Source: Gemmataceae bacterium (lineage in GTDB: Bacteria; Planctomycetota; Planctomycetia; Gemmatales; Gemmataceae). From it: a DNA stretch of 64,000 nt. The translations under genes and the position numbers were made by a program. The notes beneath the pieces are model-generated. The model was not told the DNA's origin. It was given only the letters and a program-made list of their open reading frames with translations, and ran no database searches. Where the stretch lies: contig LR594584.1 in the NCBI GenBank assembly GCA_901538445.1, forward strand, positions 3,195,586-3,259,585, in the 5' to 3' direction. Below, in pieces: positions 33,614-40,967 of this stretch (position 1 is its first letter; each line of letters begins with the position of its first letter).

Positions 33614-33886
33614 AAACAAAGTCTACCTAACAGCCCGACTGTTCCGGGTGCGATGCTTGAGGGGATGTACCCCCTCCGAAGGACCCGCAGATTTGGGGCA
33701 GAACGTCTCACTGATCCTCGAGTTTCCTCTGTCACTTGTCATTGTGACGCCTGCTCGTGCTTGCTGAGTGCTTGCGTCGCTGCTCGTCTCTCGTCGCTAC
33801 AACCCTCACCCCGTCTGGTTCGCGCGACGTTCGCGTATACGGGCCGAACGGGTGCCGGGTGCGGCTTCACCCTCCCCTCGTGCCGT

Positions 33887-34096
33887 TCACGGCTCCTGGC
33901 CCACGGGAAGCGCGATCCAGTGGCCACCTCGTCGGCCCCCGATGCCGATGGCGTCTACGCACTCGCTGTGTGTGTCGGCGACGGCGACCACTTCCCACGG
34001 GTGTCCGCGGCCGGGCCGGAACCACAACTGGAACCCGGGTGCGGGAGGGTTGTCGAACAGCGCCGTGATGCCGGCCTCGGTCAGCGTGGCGTTCAT
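33887..34096 (-). CDS. Small hypothetical protein
   Basis: A 69-residue protein (MNATLTEAGITALFDNPPAPGFQLWFRPGRGHPWEVVAVAD, then GGHWIALPVG). AGGAG precedes the ATG. The repeat array follows directly upstream (34117-34277). No known domain. Confidence 0.55.
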   Translation of the reverse strand: MNATLTEAGITALFDNPPAPGFQLWFRPGRGHPWEVVAVADTHSECVDAIGIGGRRGGHWIALPVGQEP

Positions 34097-34116
34097 GATG
34101 TGACTCCTGTGAAGTG

Positions 34117-34277
34117 CATGTGTCCGGGTCGAACATCTGTCCGGCCCCGGTGGGGCTCGACGTGAACATGCTGCTCGGCTCGGGGAACATCATGTGTCCG
34201 GTCCGTGGCCCCCTATAGGGGCCACTCGGACACATGATGTTCATGTCCCCCGAGCATGTGTCCGGAACATGTGTCGG
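34117..34277. repeat. Iteron-like array next to the primase gene
   Basis: CATGTGTCCGG occurs at 34117-34127, 34191-34201 and 34255-34265. Near copies are at 34134-34144 (one mismatch) and 34268-34277 (one base short), and an inverted copy is at 34227-34236. The 16-bp arms 34185-34200 and 34227-34242 are exact complements around a CCCCTATAGGGG centre. Such clusters beside a primase gene are typical of replication origins. Confidence 0.65.
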
Positions 34278-34284
34278 ACAGATG

Positions 34285-36381
34285 TTACTCATGTTCGAAT
34301 CTGGCCCGCTTGTACCCTGTGATGTCCCTTTTCGCGTTGTTGCCGATCGCCTTCTTGAAGGGCACTTCGACCACATGCCCCGTGTCCAGCAGGTCGGTGA
34401 TGATCTGCTTCACCTTGGCCTGCCCGTAACTGCACCGTGCCCGAATCCTTCCCTCGGTCGCGGCGGCCTCCCCGCTCTGCACCTCAGCATCGATGGCGTT
34501 CAGGATTTCCGTTTCCTCAGCCAGCCTCTTCTTCCTCACCTTCTCCCGACTGGCGCTTTCCCGCTCGGCCTCGTGCTCACCTTGCACCTCGGCGCGGGTC
34601 TGTACCGTCACGTCCCACTTGCGGCCGCGGAAGTGCTCGTCAACCACCCCCTCCTCGGCGTGGATCGACCACAACCCGCCGTGCCCGGCGCTGCCGCCGA
34701 TAGTGGCCCACAGGTCGTGCGTCCCGTCGCCCTTGTACCGCTCGCGGCGGTTCAAGAGCACGAACTGCCGGGCGAACTGGTCGAGGCCGGAGTAAGCGAG
34801 GTGGGTAAGCTCCATCGGCTCCCCGACCTGGAGTTGCCGGTTCGCGTGGTGGACGAGCAGCGGCGTGCAACCGGTCTTGAGCAGTACCTCGGCGACGACG
34901 CGGAACGCGGCCCCGGCCTCGAACATGTTCTTCGCGTCCACGTTGCCCAGCGCCAAGTACACCGGGTCGATGATGACCACCTCGGCCTTGAGCCCGGCGA
35001 GCGCGCCGGCGAACTCAGCCATGACGCCGAGGTCCGAGAACGTGGGCAGGGTAAAGCACCAGCCGAGGTTGTCGTTCAGGGCGGCGAGGTCCAGTCCCTT
35101 CGCCTTGCAGACGCGGTTGGCGGTCTCCTGCAACGTGTGTTCACCCGACTCACCCGAGACGATGACAACCCGGACCGGCTTCGGCACCTCGAACTTGCCG
35201 ACGAACGGCACCCCGGCCGCAAGGCTCACGGCCAGGTCGATCGAGAGGTTCGTCTTGAGCGCCTTGGACGGGCCGGCGATGACGCCGGGTTGGTTCCGCA
35301 CGAGTGCCCGCGACACCAACCACTCGGGCCTGAAGTCCCCGCCGGCGAACGCGGCGGAGCCGATGATGTTGAACCGGGGCTTCGGTGGAGTCGGCGGGTC
35401 GGGGGGCTTTGGCGGATCGGTCACCGCTGCCGGCGGCGTGCAGGTCGTGGCGCAGCCGGTCAGGTGCGCGGCGATCTCGCGGCCCGCCCCGTGCCAGTCC
35501 TCGGCCTCTCCGAACCCGGCGGCCAGCGCCTGGACCCAGACACGCGCGTCCTTGTAGTCGGGCGGCGGCATCGACCAGCACACCGGCCGGCCGAGCGCGG
35601 CGGCGAGCTTCTCGGCGACGGTCCGGGCACCGTCGCGGCCGGGCCAGTCCCCGTTCGGCTTCAAGTCGTGTTCACCGACGATGTACACGTCGCGGTGCCC
35701 GCACGCGGCGAGAAGCTCGGCGAGGTGTGCAACGCCCCCGCTGTTCGACGGGCGGCCGATCACGGCCAGGCCGCACAAGGACATTGCAAGCACGTCGGAC
35801 GGGCCTTCGACCACGAACACCGGCCCGGGGTCGCTGGCGTTCCAGGTCCGCGGGATGGTCAACCCGCGCTTGCCCATCGACATCTTGGTGAGCGGCACCC
35901 CGTCTACGTTCACCGGCTTCGGGTAGCGGCGGCCGACGCCGATCACCTTGCCGGCGGCGTTGGACTCGGGGAACACCCAACACGTCCGGTCGTTGCTCTC
36001 GGTGCGCCACCCAATCGGCAGCACGTCGAGCGCCGCGACCGGAAGGCCGAGGGCTCGCGACAGGTCGGCGCGGTGTTCGTCGCGGAACTGCACCTCGACG
36101 TCTTTCATGAACTCGGCCCAATCCTGCTCGGGCTTGGTCTCAGCCGGCCGCGGTTGCTTCTCGGGGGCGGGCATGTCGGCCGTCCTTGTCCGCAAGTTAG
36201 TCGTGTCGGACTCGTGCCGATAGGTGTTGAACGTGTCGCCCTTCGCGACGCACTTCCACTCTGTGCGCGGCTCGCCCCGGCACCACACCGCACCGTCAAA
36301 CTTCGTGCTGCAACCCTTCGTGCCGCTGCCGCAGCACGGGCACGGGTCGGTCTTCGTCGAGCGGCGGATGGTCTCAGCCAT
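34285..36381 (-). CDS. Primase-helicase (zinc ribbon, TOPRIM-like, AAA)
   Basis: A 698-residue replication protein. The N-terminus carries a primase-type zinc ribbon (CPCCGSGTKGC near 14-25, then WCRG). A TOPRIM-like segment VFVVEGPSDVLAMSLCG is near 190. A RepA/AAA_25-type helicase domain has Walker A GPSKALKT near 370 and Walker B VVIIDPVYLAL near 470. The C-terminus has a winged-helix-like piece (GRIRARCSYGQAKVKQIITDLLDTG). Phages and phage satellites use such fused enzymes to copy themselves. The iteron-like array lies just downstream. The ATG at 36381 overlaps the previous gene by 8 nt. Confidence 0.85.
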   Translation of the reverse strand: MAETIRRSTKTDPCPCCGSGTKGCSTKFDGAVWCRGEPRTEWKCVAKGDTFNTYRHESDTTNLRTRTADMPAPEKQPRPAETKPEQDWAEFMKDVEVQFRDEHRADLSRALGLPVAALDVLPIGWRTESNDRTCWVFPESNAAGKVIGVGRRYPKPVNVDGVPLTKMSMGKRGLTIPRTWNASDPGPVFVVEGPSDVLAMSLCGLAVIGRPSNSGGVAHLAELLAACGHRDVYIVGEHDLKPNGDWPGRDGARTVAEKLAAALGRPVCWSMPPPDYKDARVWVQALAAGFGEAEDWHGAGREIAAHLTGCATTCTPPAAVTDPPKPPDPPTPPKPRFNIIGSAAFAGGDFRPEWLVSRALVRNQPGVIAGPSKALKTNLSIDLAVSLAAGVPFVGKFEVPKPVRVVIVSGESGEHTLQETANRVCKAKGLDLAALNDNLGWCFTLPTFSDLGVMAEFAGALAGLKAEVVIIDPVYLALGNVDAKNMFEAGAAFRVVAEVLLKTGCTPLLVHHANRQLQVGEPMELTHLAYSGLDQFARQFVLLNRRERYKGDGTHDLWATIGGSAGHGGLWSIHAEEGVVDEHFRGRKWDVTVQTRAEVQGEHEAERESASREKVRKKRLAEETEILNAIDAEVQSGEAAATEGRIRARCSYGQAKVKQIITDLLDTGHVVEVPFKKAIGNNAKRDITGYKRARFEHE

Positions 36382-36634
36382 TGGCACGGCCTCCCGTCAA
36401 GAGGTCGGCGACCGCGGCCGAGAGGTTCCGGTGGGCACCGGCGACCTCGGCAAACAAGGCGGCCACGGCGGCGAACGGCCGAGCGGCCGGCGGTGCCGCT
36501 GTGGGTCGCGTCGGTGTGGCGGGCCGGATGCTGTCGTCGTCGCCATAGTGCGCGGCGTACAACCGGAACCGCTCGCGATCTTCGAGTGGAAGAACTGGCG
36601 GCGCATAGTTGCGCGCGTGCTGAAAGTGTTCCAT
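36374..36634 (-). CDS. Small hypothetical protein before the primase
   Basis: An 86-residue protein (MEHFQHARNYAPPVLPLEDRERFRLYAAHYGDDDS, then Ala-rich). AAGGACG precedes the ATG. It overlaps the primase gene by 8 nt and is probably co-translated with it. No known domain. Confidence 0.6.
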   Translation of the reverse strand: MEHFQHARNYAPPVLPLEDRERFRLYAAHYGDDDSIRPATPTRPTAAPPAARPFAAVAALFAEVAGAHRNLSAAVADLLTGGRANG

Positions 36635-36676
36635 GATGGAGCGTCCTTAGTTGGGGCGCGACGCGCGAGATACCTG

Positions 36677-36705
36677 CTGCCCGGGGCGTGATGCACCCCG
36701 GGCAG
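36677..36705 (-). terminator. Hairpin between early units
   Basis: A 10-bp stem CTGCCCGGGG / CCCCGGGCAG with a 9-base loop, 8 bp after the stop at 36713. Probably ends the excisionase-like unit. Confidence 0.55.
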
Positions 36706-36712
36706 CGTCGTT

Positions 36713-36913
36713 TCACACTCCCGGCGCGGGCGAAGGCGTGGGTTGCTCGTGCTGCGGCTCGGCCAGGAGCTTCACGGCCCACCTCGTCCACGGGCCGGCC
36801 GCCGGGTCGCCGGCGATCCCCTTCAGCAAACGGTCAAGCTCGTCCTCGACGGCCGCGACGCGCCGGCGGTGGTCTTCGCGCCCGAGCGGGCGCGCGGGTT
36901 TACGCGCCGGCAT
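36713..36913 (-). CDS. Small basic hypothetical protein
   Basis: A 66-residue protein (MPARKPARPLGREDHRRRVAAVEDELDRLLKGIAG, then WTRWAVKLLAE). Charged and helical. Its start overlaps the HTH gene upstream by 14 nt, so the two form an operon. Confidence 0.5.
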   Translation of the reverse strand: MPARKPARPLGREDHRRRVAAVEDELDRLLKGIAGDPAAGPWTRWAVKLLAEPQHEQPTPSPAPGV

Positions 36914-37160
36914 GGGCGGCCTCCACCCGGGTGACGTGGGGTTGCTGAACAAGCCCCTCTGCAAGCAGTCGCATTACGGCGGCACGCGGGATCAACCGCC
37001 GGCCGCTCGCGGCCTTGCTGAATGGCAGTTTGCCCTCTTGCATCAGCACGTAGGCGCGAGTTTTCTTGATCGAGAATTCCTTCTCAAGTCCGCTGATCGT
37101 CAGGCTACCCGAAGCGAAGATTGCCGCGTTTCCCATCTCTGCCATCTGTGTGCCGCCCAT
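36900..37160 (-). CDS. Excisionase-like / AlpA-like HTH protein
   Basis: An 86-residue protein. SLTISGLEKEFSIKKTRAYVLMQEGKLPFSKAASGRRLIPRAAVMRLLAEGLVQ is a helix-turn-helix of the excisionase family. AGGAGG lies 8 bases before the ATG. It is divergent from the Cys-rich protein gene, and an inverted repeat (37205-37220) lies between them. A candidate recombination directionality factor or early regulator. The role is inferred from position and fold. Confidence 0.7.
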   Translation of the reverse strand: MGGTQMAEMGNAAIFASGSLTISGLEKEFSIKKTRAYVLMQEGKLPFSKAASGRRLIPRAAVMRLLAEGLVQQPHVTRVEAAHAGA

Positions 37161-37204
37161 TTCGTTAGCCTCCTATGGCTTCCGGGATTGACCTCCCCTG
37201 ATCG

Positions 37205-37220
37205 GAAGGGTACACCCTTC
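37205..37220. promoter_or_regulatory. Candidate switch operator
   Basis: GAAGGGT-AC-ACCCTTC, a 7-bp-arm inverted repeat in the 106-bp divergent region between the HTH gene (minus) and the Cys-rich gene (plus). A plausible site for the HTH protein. Confidence 0.45.
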
Positions 37221-37266
37221 ATCGTCGGCAGGTGCAACGATCTTGAAGGCGAAAGGCGCACGCGGC

Positions 37267-38136
37267 ATGTTTCAGCCGATCCGACCGTTCCAGGCCGCGA
37301 AACCCGACAACCTTCAGCAGTTGTCGGCCGGCCTGTTCGCTGGTGACGCGCTATGTCGCTGCCTTCCGCTGGGCGAGAGTGCGGCGTGGGTATCGGGCAC
37401 TGAGAGTGACGGGACCGCTAGCCGGTTTCTGGTTCGGCCGTTTCCGGGTGACGTTGCCGGCGAGGACTTCTTCAACCCGTTGGAAGTGCATGGGCTCGCG
37501 TTCGAATTCGCTGCCGTGCCGCATACTGAGGTCGGGTTTCTCAGCTTCGCGAGACGGTACGGGTTCCTTGGTGTGCCGCGCGCGACAGACGAGAACCCCC
37601 CTCAGTACCTGGGCGAGTGCTGGACGGATTGGCAGGACGCGCACGCCAAGATCGGTGCCGCGGTGAACACGTTGAGGTACGTCGAGAGTGGGCAGGAGCC
37701 GGTGGAACTGAGGGCCGACGGGACACCGTGTCTGGGCACCGCTCGCGCCGGGATCATCGGCGACATCAACGAGAACTTGAAGAGCGTCACGAGCATGCGC
37801 GTGGTGTGGTCGGACTCGAAGCAGCGTCACGAACTCCGCGCCGTGCCGCTAACGCTGCTCGGGGCGATGTGGTGGCAGGTCGCCAGGCTGTTCGTCGGCG
37901 AGGTGTCGTACACGCGGTGCAAGGTCTGCGGGAAGTACATGGAGCGCGGCCCGCGCGAGGCCGGCACCGCAGCCCGGATGGCGAACGCGGTGTTCTGCTC
38001 GGCGACGTGCCGCTCGCGCGGTCACCGGATGCGGGCGAAGGCTCACGCTCTGCGGTCGGCGGGGGCGGCGATCTCGGACATCGCGAAGCACCTGACCACA
38101 GACGAGGCGACCGTGAATGAATGGCTGGTGTCGTAA
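37267..38136 (+). CDS. Cys-rich (CGNR-like) zinc finger protein
   Basis: A 289-residue protein. The N-terminal two-thirds is a mixed fold I cannot name. The C-terminal part has C-K-V-C-G-K-Y-M (about 214-221) and F-C-S-A-T-C (about 240-245), a CGNR-like zinc finger. It ends with a likely HTH (AISDIAKHLTTDEATVNEWL). The start is uncertain: ATG 37267 is used, and TTG 37243 is also open. It is the only plus-strand gene in the right half of the element and is convergent with the recombinase. It may be a regulator. Confidence 0.6.
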   Translation: MFQPIRPFQAAKPDNLQQLSAGLFAGDALCRCLPLGESAAWVSGTESDGTASRFLVRPFPGDVAGEDFFNPLEVHGLAFEFAAVPHTEVGFLSFARRYGFLGVPRATDENPPQYLGECWTDWQDAHAKIGAAVNTLRYVESGQEPVELRADGTPCLGTARAGIIGDINENLKSVTSMRVVWSDSKQRHELRAVPLTLLGAMWWQVARLFVGEVSYTRCKVCGKYMERGPREAGTAARMANAVFCSATCRSRGHRMRAKAHALRSAGAAISDIAKHLTTDEATVNEWLVS

Positions 38137-38143
38137 CGGCGGT

Positions 38144-40099
38144 CTACTTCTTCGTGCGGCGACGCCTCACAGGTTCCTGCTCGGCGGCCGTCGTCGCGTG
38201 ATCGACGGTCTTGCCGGACACCCCCAGCGCCTTGCCCGCTTGGTCTCGGGAGTCGCAGCGGCTCGGTTCCGGTAAATTTGCCGGGACCGGCGGTTCTTTG
38301 TGGTGCCGCGTTTTGTTTCCAATTAGCGCTGCGGCCTTCTGCCGCTCCTTTGCGTCGCGGTCGATCTGGTCGTCACTCTCGGCCGTGCCGGCGTGCTTCA
38401 GGATGAGCCGTTCAAGTAGCGCGGCCTCGTCGGGCTTCCGCAGGTCGCCGCACGATAACCCGGCCTCGGCGAAGGTCTTCACTAACGTTTCTGCGGGCTT
38501 GCCGGTCGCCAGCGAACCCCGGTGGGGGGTGTGTAGGATGATGTACTCCCGCCTGCTCCCGCCCTTGAACAGCACTTGGACTGCGGCGACCTTCTTCCCG
38601 GCGATGGCGATCAGCAGACACCAAACCCCGTCAATCACGGTCGTGAGCGCCGCCCGCAGCCGCTCGGGCTCCTGGGTGGCCATCAGTTCGACGGCTTCGA
38701 CCCACGACGACGACAGCGGGTTAGCCGCCCGCTGCCGCTCCTCGACGAGTTCCCGGGCGGCGGCCCGGCACTCGCGGTCGTACTTCGTCACCAGCCCCTG
38801 CCAGTGGGCGCTCTCCGGGTCGGCCTCGAATTGGTCCGTCGCGGCCGCCCGCTTGCGCTCCAGGTCGGCGAGTTGCTTGGTCAGCGTGACCAGCTTCTCG
38901 GCGCCGGGGTCGGCGAACAGGTCGACGGCCTTCAACTCCTCCAACTTGCTGAGGACTACGTCGCGGAAGACGTCGAGTGGGAACGCGGCCCACTTCGCCC
39001 CCGTGGCCTTCTGCAGCGCCTTCGCGCTCACGAGGTACTTGTGCCCGCGGCTGCCGGCGACGTGCAGGGGGCAACCGTCGGTCGCCGACGTGAGCAGCCC
39101 GGAGAACGGGTTGGCGGCCCCGACCGCCGGGCGGCCCGACTTCCTCGCCCGGTTCTTCATCGCGTCCTGGGCGGCGTGGAACAACTTCTCGTCGACGACG
39201 GCCGGGTAGTACCCGGGTACGGGCTCCCCCTCTGGCGTTCGAAGCCGGCCACGCCCCGGTTGATACTCGCCGAGGACCGCCCGGCCGCTGAGCAACTTCT
39301 TCACGTACGACCGCTCCCACGCGCCCGACCGTCCGATCGGCGGCACCTTCTCCTCGTTCAGGCGCGCCAGGATCCCGAACGTGCCGACGCCGGCGGCGCA
39401 GAGCTCGAACACCCGCCGCACGGCCCGCGCCGCGTCGGCCTTCACCCGGAACTTCCCGTCGACGACTTCGAGCCAAGCCGGACACATGTTCCCCAGCGGA
39501 GTACGGTGTTCGCGGGCGGCCTGCTTCTTGGCCTGCCACGCTTCGCCGCACAGCCCCGACTTCCGCTTGCTCTCGGCGTGGCCGCGGGACAGTTCCCACA
39601 GCATCATCATGAGCCGCCCCTGGTCCATCTCCGCATCGTAGATGACCTCCGTGGGGGCCAATTGCACCACCCGGACGCCGGCCTTGATGAGCCCCAGCAC
39701 GGCGGGTATTGCGTCCACGGGACATTCGCGGGTGAGCCGGTCGAGGTTCTCGACGATGAGGTAGGACCCCGCTGACACCCGCCCCCGCTCGACGAGGTCA
39801 AGGAACGTGGCGAGCGCGTGCTTCTGGTTCGTGCGGTGCTTCCCCGTGTACCCGCTCACCCCGGCGTCGATGAGGGTCAGCGAGGTGTTGAGTTTCACCG
39901 ACGGGTTGCGCTTCAGCCACGACTCGCGGAGTGCGGTTTGGCGGCGAACGGAGTCCCCGTCGGCCTGCGCCGGCGAAGAAAATCTCAGGTAGGAGTACGC
40001 GACGGATGCGGGGGTGGGGGCTGCCTTCACGGATCGCATCCTCAGTTCGTGCAGGGATGGAACCGCGACAGTGTACCCGTCCGAGAGTGTAACGTCCAT
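38144..40099 (-). CDS. Large serine recombinase (integrase)
   Basis: A 651-residue protein. The resolvase catalytic domain begins near 35 (YSYLRFSSPAQADGDSVRRQ, catalytic Ser at about 41), with DAGVSGYTG, VENLDRLTRE and QGRLMMMLWELSRGHAE. The recombinase domain follows (CPAWLEVVDGKFR to near 330), then a zinc-ribbon-like region and a coiled coil (near 390-455). The last 65 residues match the ParB-like fragment of the same element and look acquired. The gene starts 26 bp from the right core, as usual for these integrases. It should catalyse integration at GDSIT-coding sites. Confidence 0.9.
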   Translation of the reverse strand: MDVTLSDGYTVAVPSLHELRMRSVKAAPTPASVAYSYLRFSSPAQADGDSVRRQTALRESWLKRNPSVKLNTSLTLIDAGVSGYTGKHRTNQKHALATFLDLVERGRVSAGSYLIVENLDRLTRECPVDAIPAVLGLIKAGVRVVQLAPTEVIYDAEMDQGRLMMMLWELSRGHAESKRKSGLCGEAWQAKKQAAREHRTPLGNMCPAWLEVVDGKFRVKADAARAVRRVFELCAAGVGTFGILARLNEEKVPPIGRSGAWERSYVKKLLSGRAVLGEYQPGRGRLRTPEGEPVPGYYPAVVDEKLFHAAQDAMKNRARKSGRPAVGAANPFSGLLTSATDGCPLHVAGSRGHKYLVSAKALQKATGAKWAAFPLDVFRDVVLSKLEELKAVDLFADPGAEKLVTLTKQLADLERKRAAATDQFEADPESAHWQGLVTKYDRECRAAARELVEERQRAANPLSSSWVEAVELMATQEPERLRAALTTVIDGVWCLLIAIAGKKVAAVQVLFKGGSRREYIILHTPHRGSLATGKPAETLVKTFAEAGLSCGDLRKPDEAALLERLILKHAGTAESDDQIDRDAKERQKAAALIGNKTRHHKEPPVPANLPEPSRCDSRDQAGKALGVSGKTVDHATTAAEQEPVRRRRTKK

Positions 40100-40107
40100 G
40101 TGATTAC

Positions 40108-40137
40108 CGAAAGTGATTACAGCATGGTGATGCTGTC
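40108..40137. other. attR core with right attP arm
   Basis: Core GGTGATGCTGTC at 40126-40137. The element arm CGAAAGTGATTACAGCAT (40108-40125) is the second half of the attP palindrome. SGNH 5' coding sequence continues to the right. Confidence 0.85.
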
Positions 40138-40272
40138 GCCGAGGAACACGATGCGGTCGCCGGGCTTGAAGAAGAACTCACCGGCCTTGGGCTCGTCGGC
40201 CCGAACGGTGCGAGCGGGCGACGCGGTCACGACCGCCGCGGCCAGCGCGGCGAAGAGGAAGAGGCGCTTCAT
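40117..40272 (-). pseudogene. SGNH/GDSL hydrolase, 5' part (interrupted gene)
   Basis: A 51-codon frame: signal peptide (MKRLFLFAALAAAVVTASPA), a short linker, then FFFKPGDRIVFLGDSIT, and two element-encoded residues before a TAA at 40117-40119. It is the missing start of the gene whose remainder lies at 22398-23525. GDSIT carries the nucleophile Ser47. The host promoter upstream of 40272 now points into the recombinase gene, whose start codon is 17 bp after this new stop. Confidence 0.9.
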
Positions 40273-40400
40273 GTGCGGAGGGCTCCGTGTGAGGTAGGCC
40301 GAGGCGAATTGTAACCGGCGGCCCGCACCGCGCTAACGAATTCCTGAACTCGCACTGGGCCGAGGTGAGGTGTGTCGTGAGCGTGTTGGGGAACCCCCGG

Positions 40401-40937
40401 TCACGCCACGGGCGGGTCGCCCTCGGGGGTGGTGTCGTCGGTCGGCGGCTTCAGCCCCTTCGCGCGGTCGTTCAGCTTCTGCTGGCGGTAGACCGCGAGG
40501 TCGCGGCGGAGCTTCGTGTCGTGGTCGGTCTTGATCTCGCGGTACCGGGCCAGCCAGTACACCCGCGTCGCCCAGAAGTCGAGCACCGCCATCCAAACCA
40601 CGGCCCCCAGAAGGAGGAGAACCCCGATCCAGTACGCCCCGGCCCACTGCATGAACGCCTTGTCGTCGTCTGACGGCGGCCCGGCGTTGCCGCGCTCGCC
40701 GAGCGCGTCCATCCGGGCGTCCATTCCGCTCAGGTAGTAGGCCGCGATCAGCACTCCGATGGCGAGCAGCAGCACCGCCGCAACCGCACGGCGACGGACC
40801 TGCCCGCGGTAGTACCGGCGGTCCACCTCCGGCGTGTACGGCTCCTCACCGAGGCGGCGGAGCGTGCGCACCTGCCGCGCGCCGGTGCCGAGCCCGAGCA
40901 CGACCAGCACCGCGGCGAAGATCAGCCCGACCGTCAC
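40401..40937 (-). CDS. Membrane protein of unknown function
   Basis: A 178-residue protein with three likely membrane segments (about 3-20, 50-68, 98-120) and a basic, cytoplasm-like C-terminus. The GTG start follows AGGTG. It lies 30 bp after the PQQ-type gene on the same strand and probably shares its transcript. Confidence 0.7.
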   Translation of the reverse strand: MTVGLIFAAVLVVLGLGTGARQVRTLRRLGEEPYTPEVDRRYYRGQVRRRAVAAVLLLAIGVLIAAYYLSGMDARMDALGERGNAGPPSDDDKAFMQWAGAYWIGVLLLLGAVVWMAVLDFWATRVYWLARYREIKTDHDTKLRRDLAVYRQQKLNDRAKGLKPPTDDTTPEGDPPVA

Positions 40938-40967
40938 GGGGCACCTGGGGTCAGCGGGCGGCCGGGG

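Larger units (their letters stand above)
23514..40137. mobile_element. 16.6-kb serine-recombinase element inserted in an SGNH hydrolase gene
   Basis: The boundaries are the two copies of GGTGATGCTGTC (23514-23525 and 40126-40137). The flanks are the two halves of one host gene, and the genes between them are phage- or element-like: serine recombinase, excisionase-like HTH, primase-helicase, prohead-protease-like, tail-chaperone-like, tape measure and sigma-like. The element length is 16,612 bp from core to core. Most genes are on the minus strand. Terminase, portal and major capsid genes were not found, which argues for a reduced prophage or a satellite. Confidence 0.9.
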
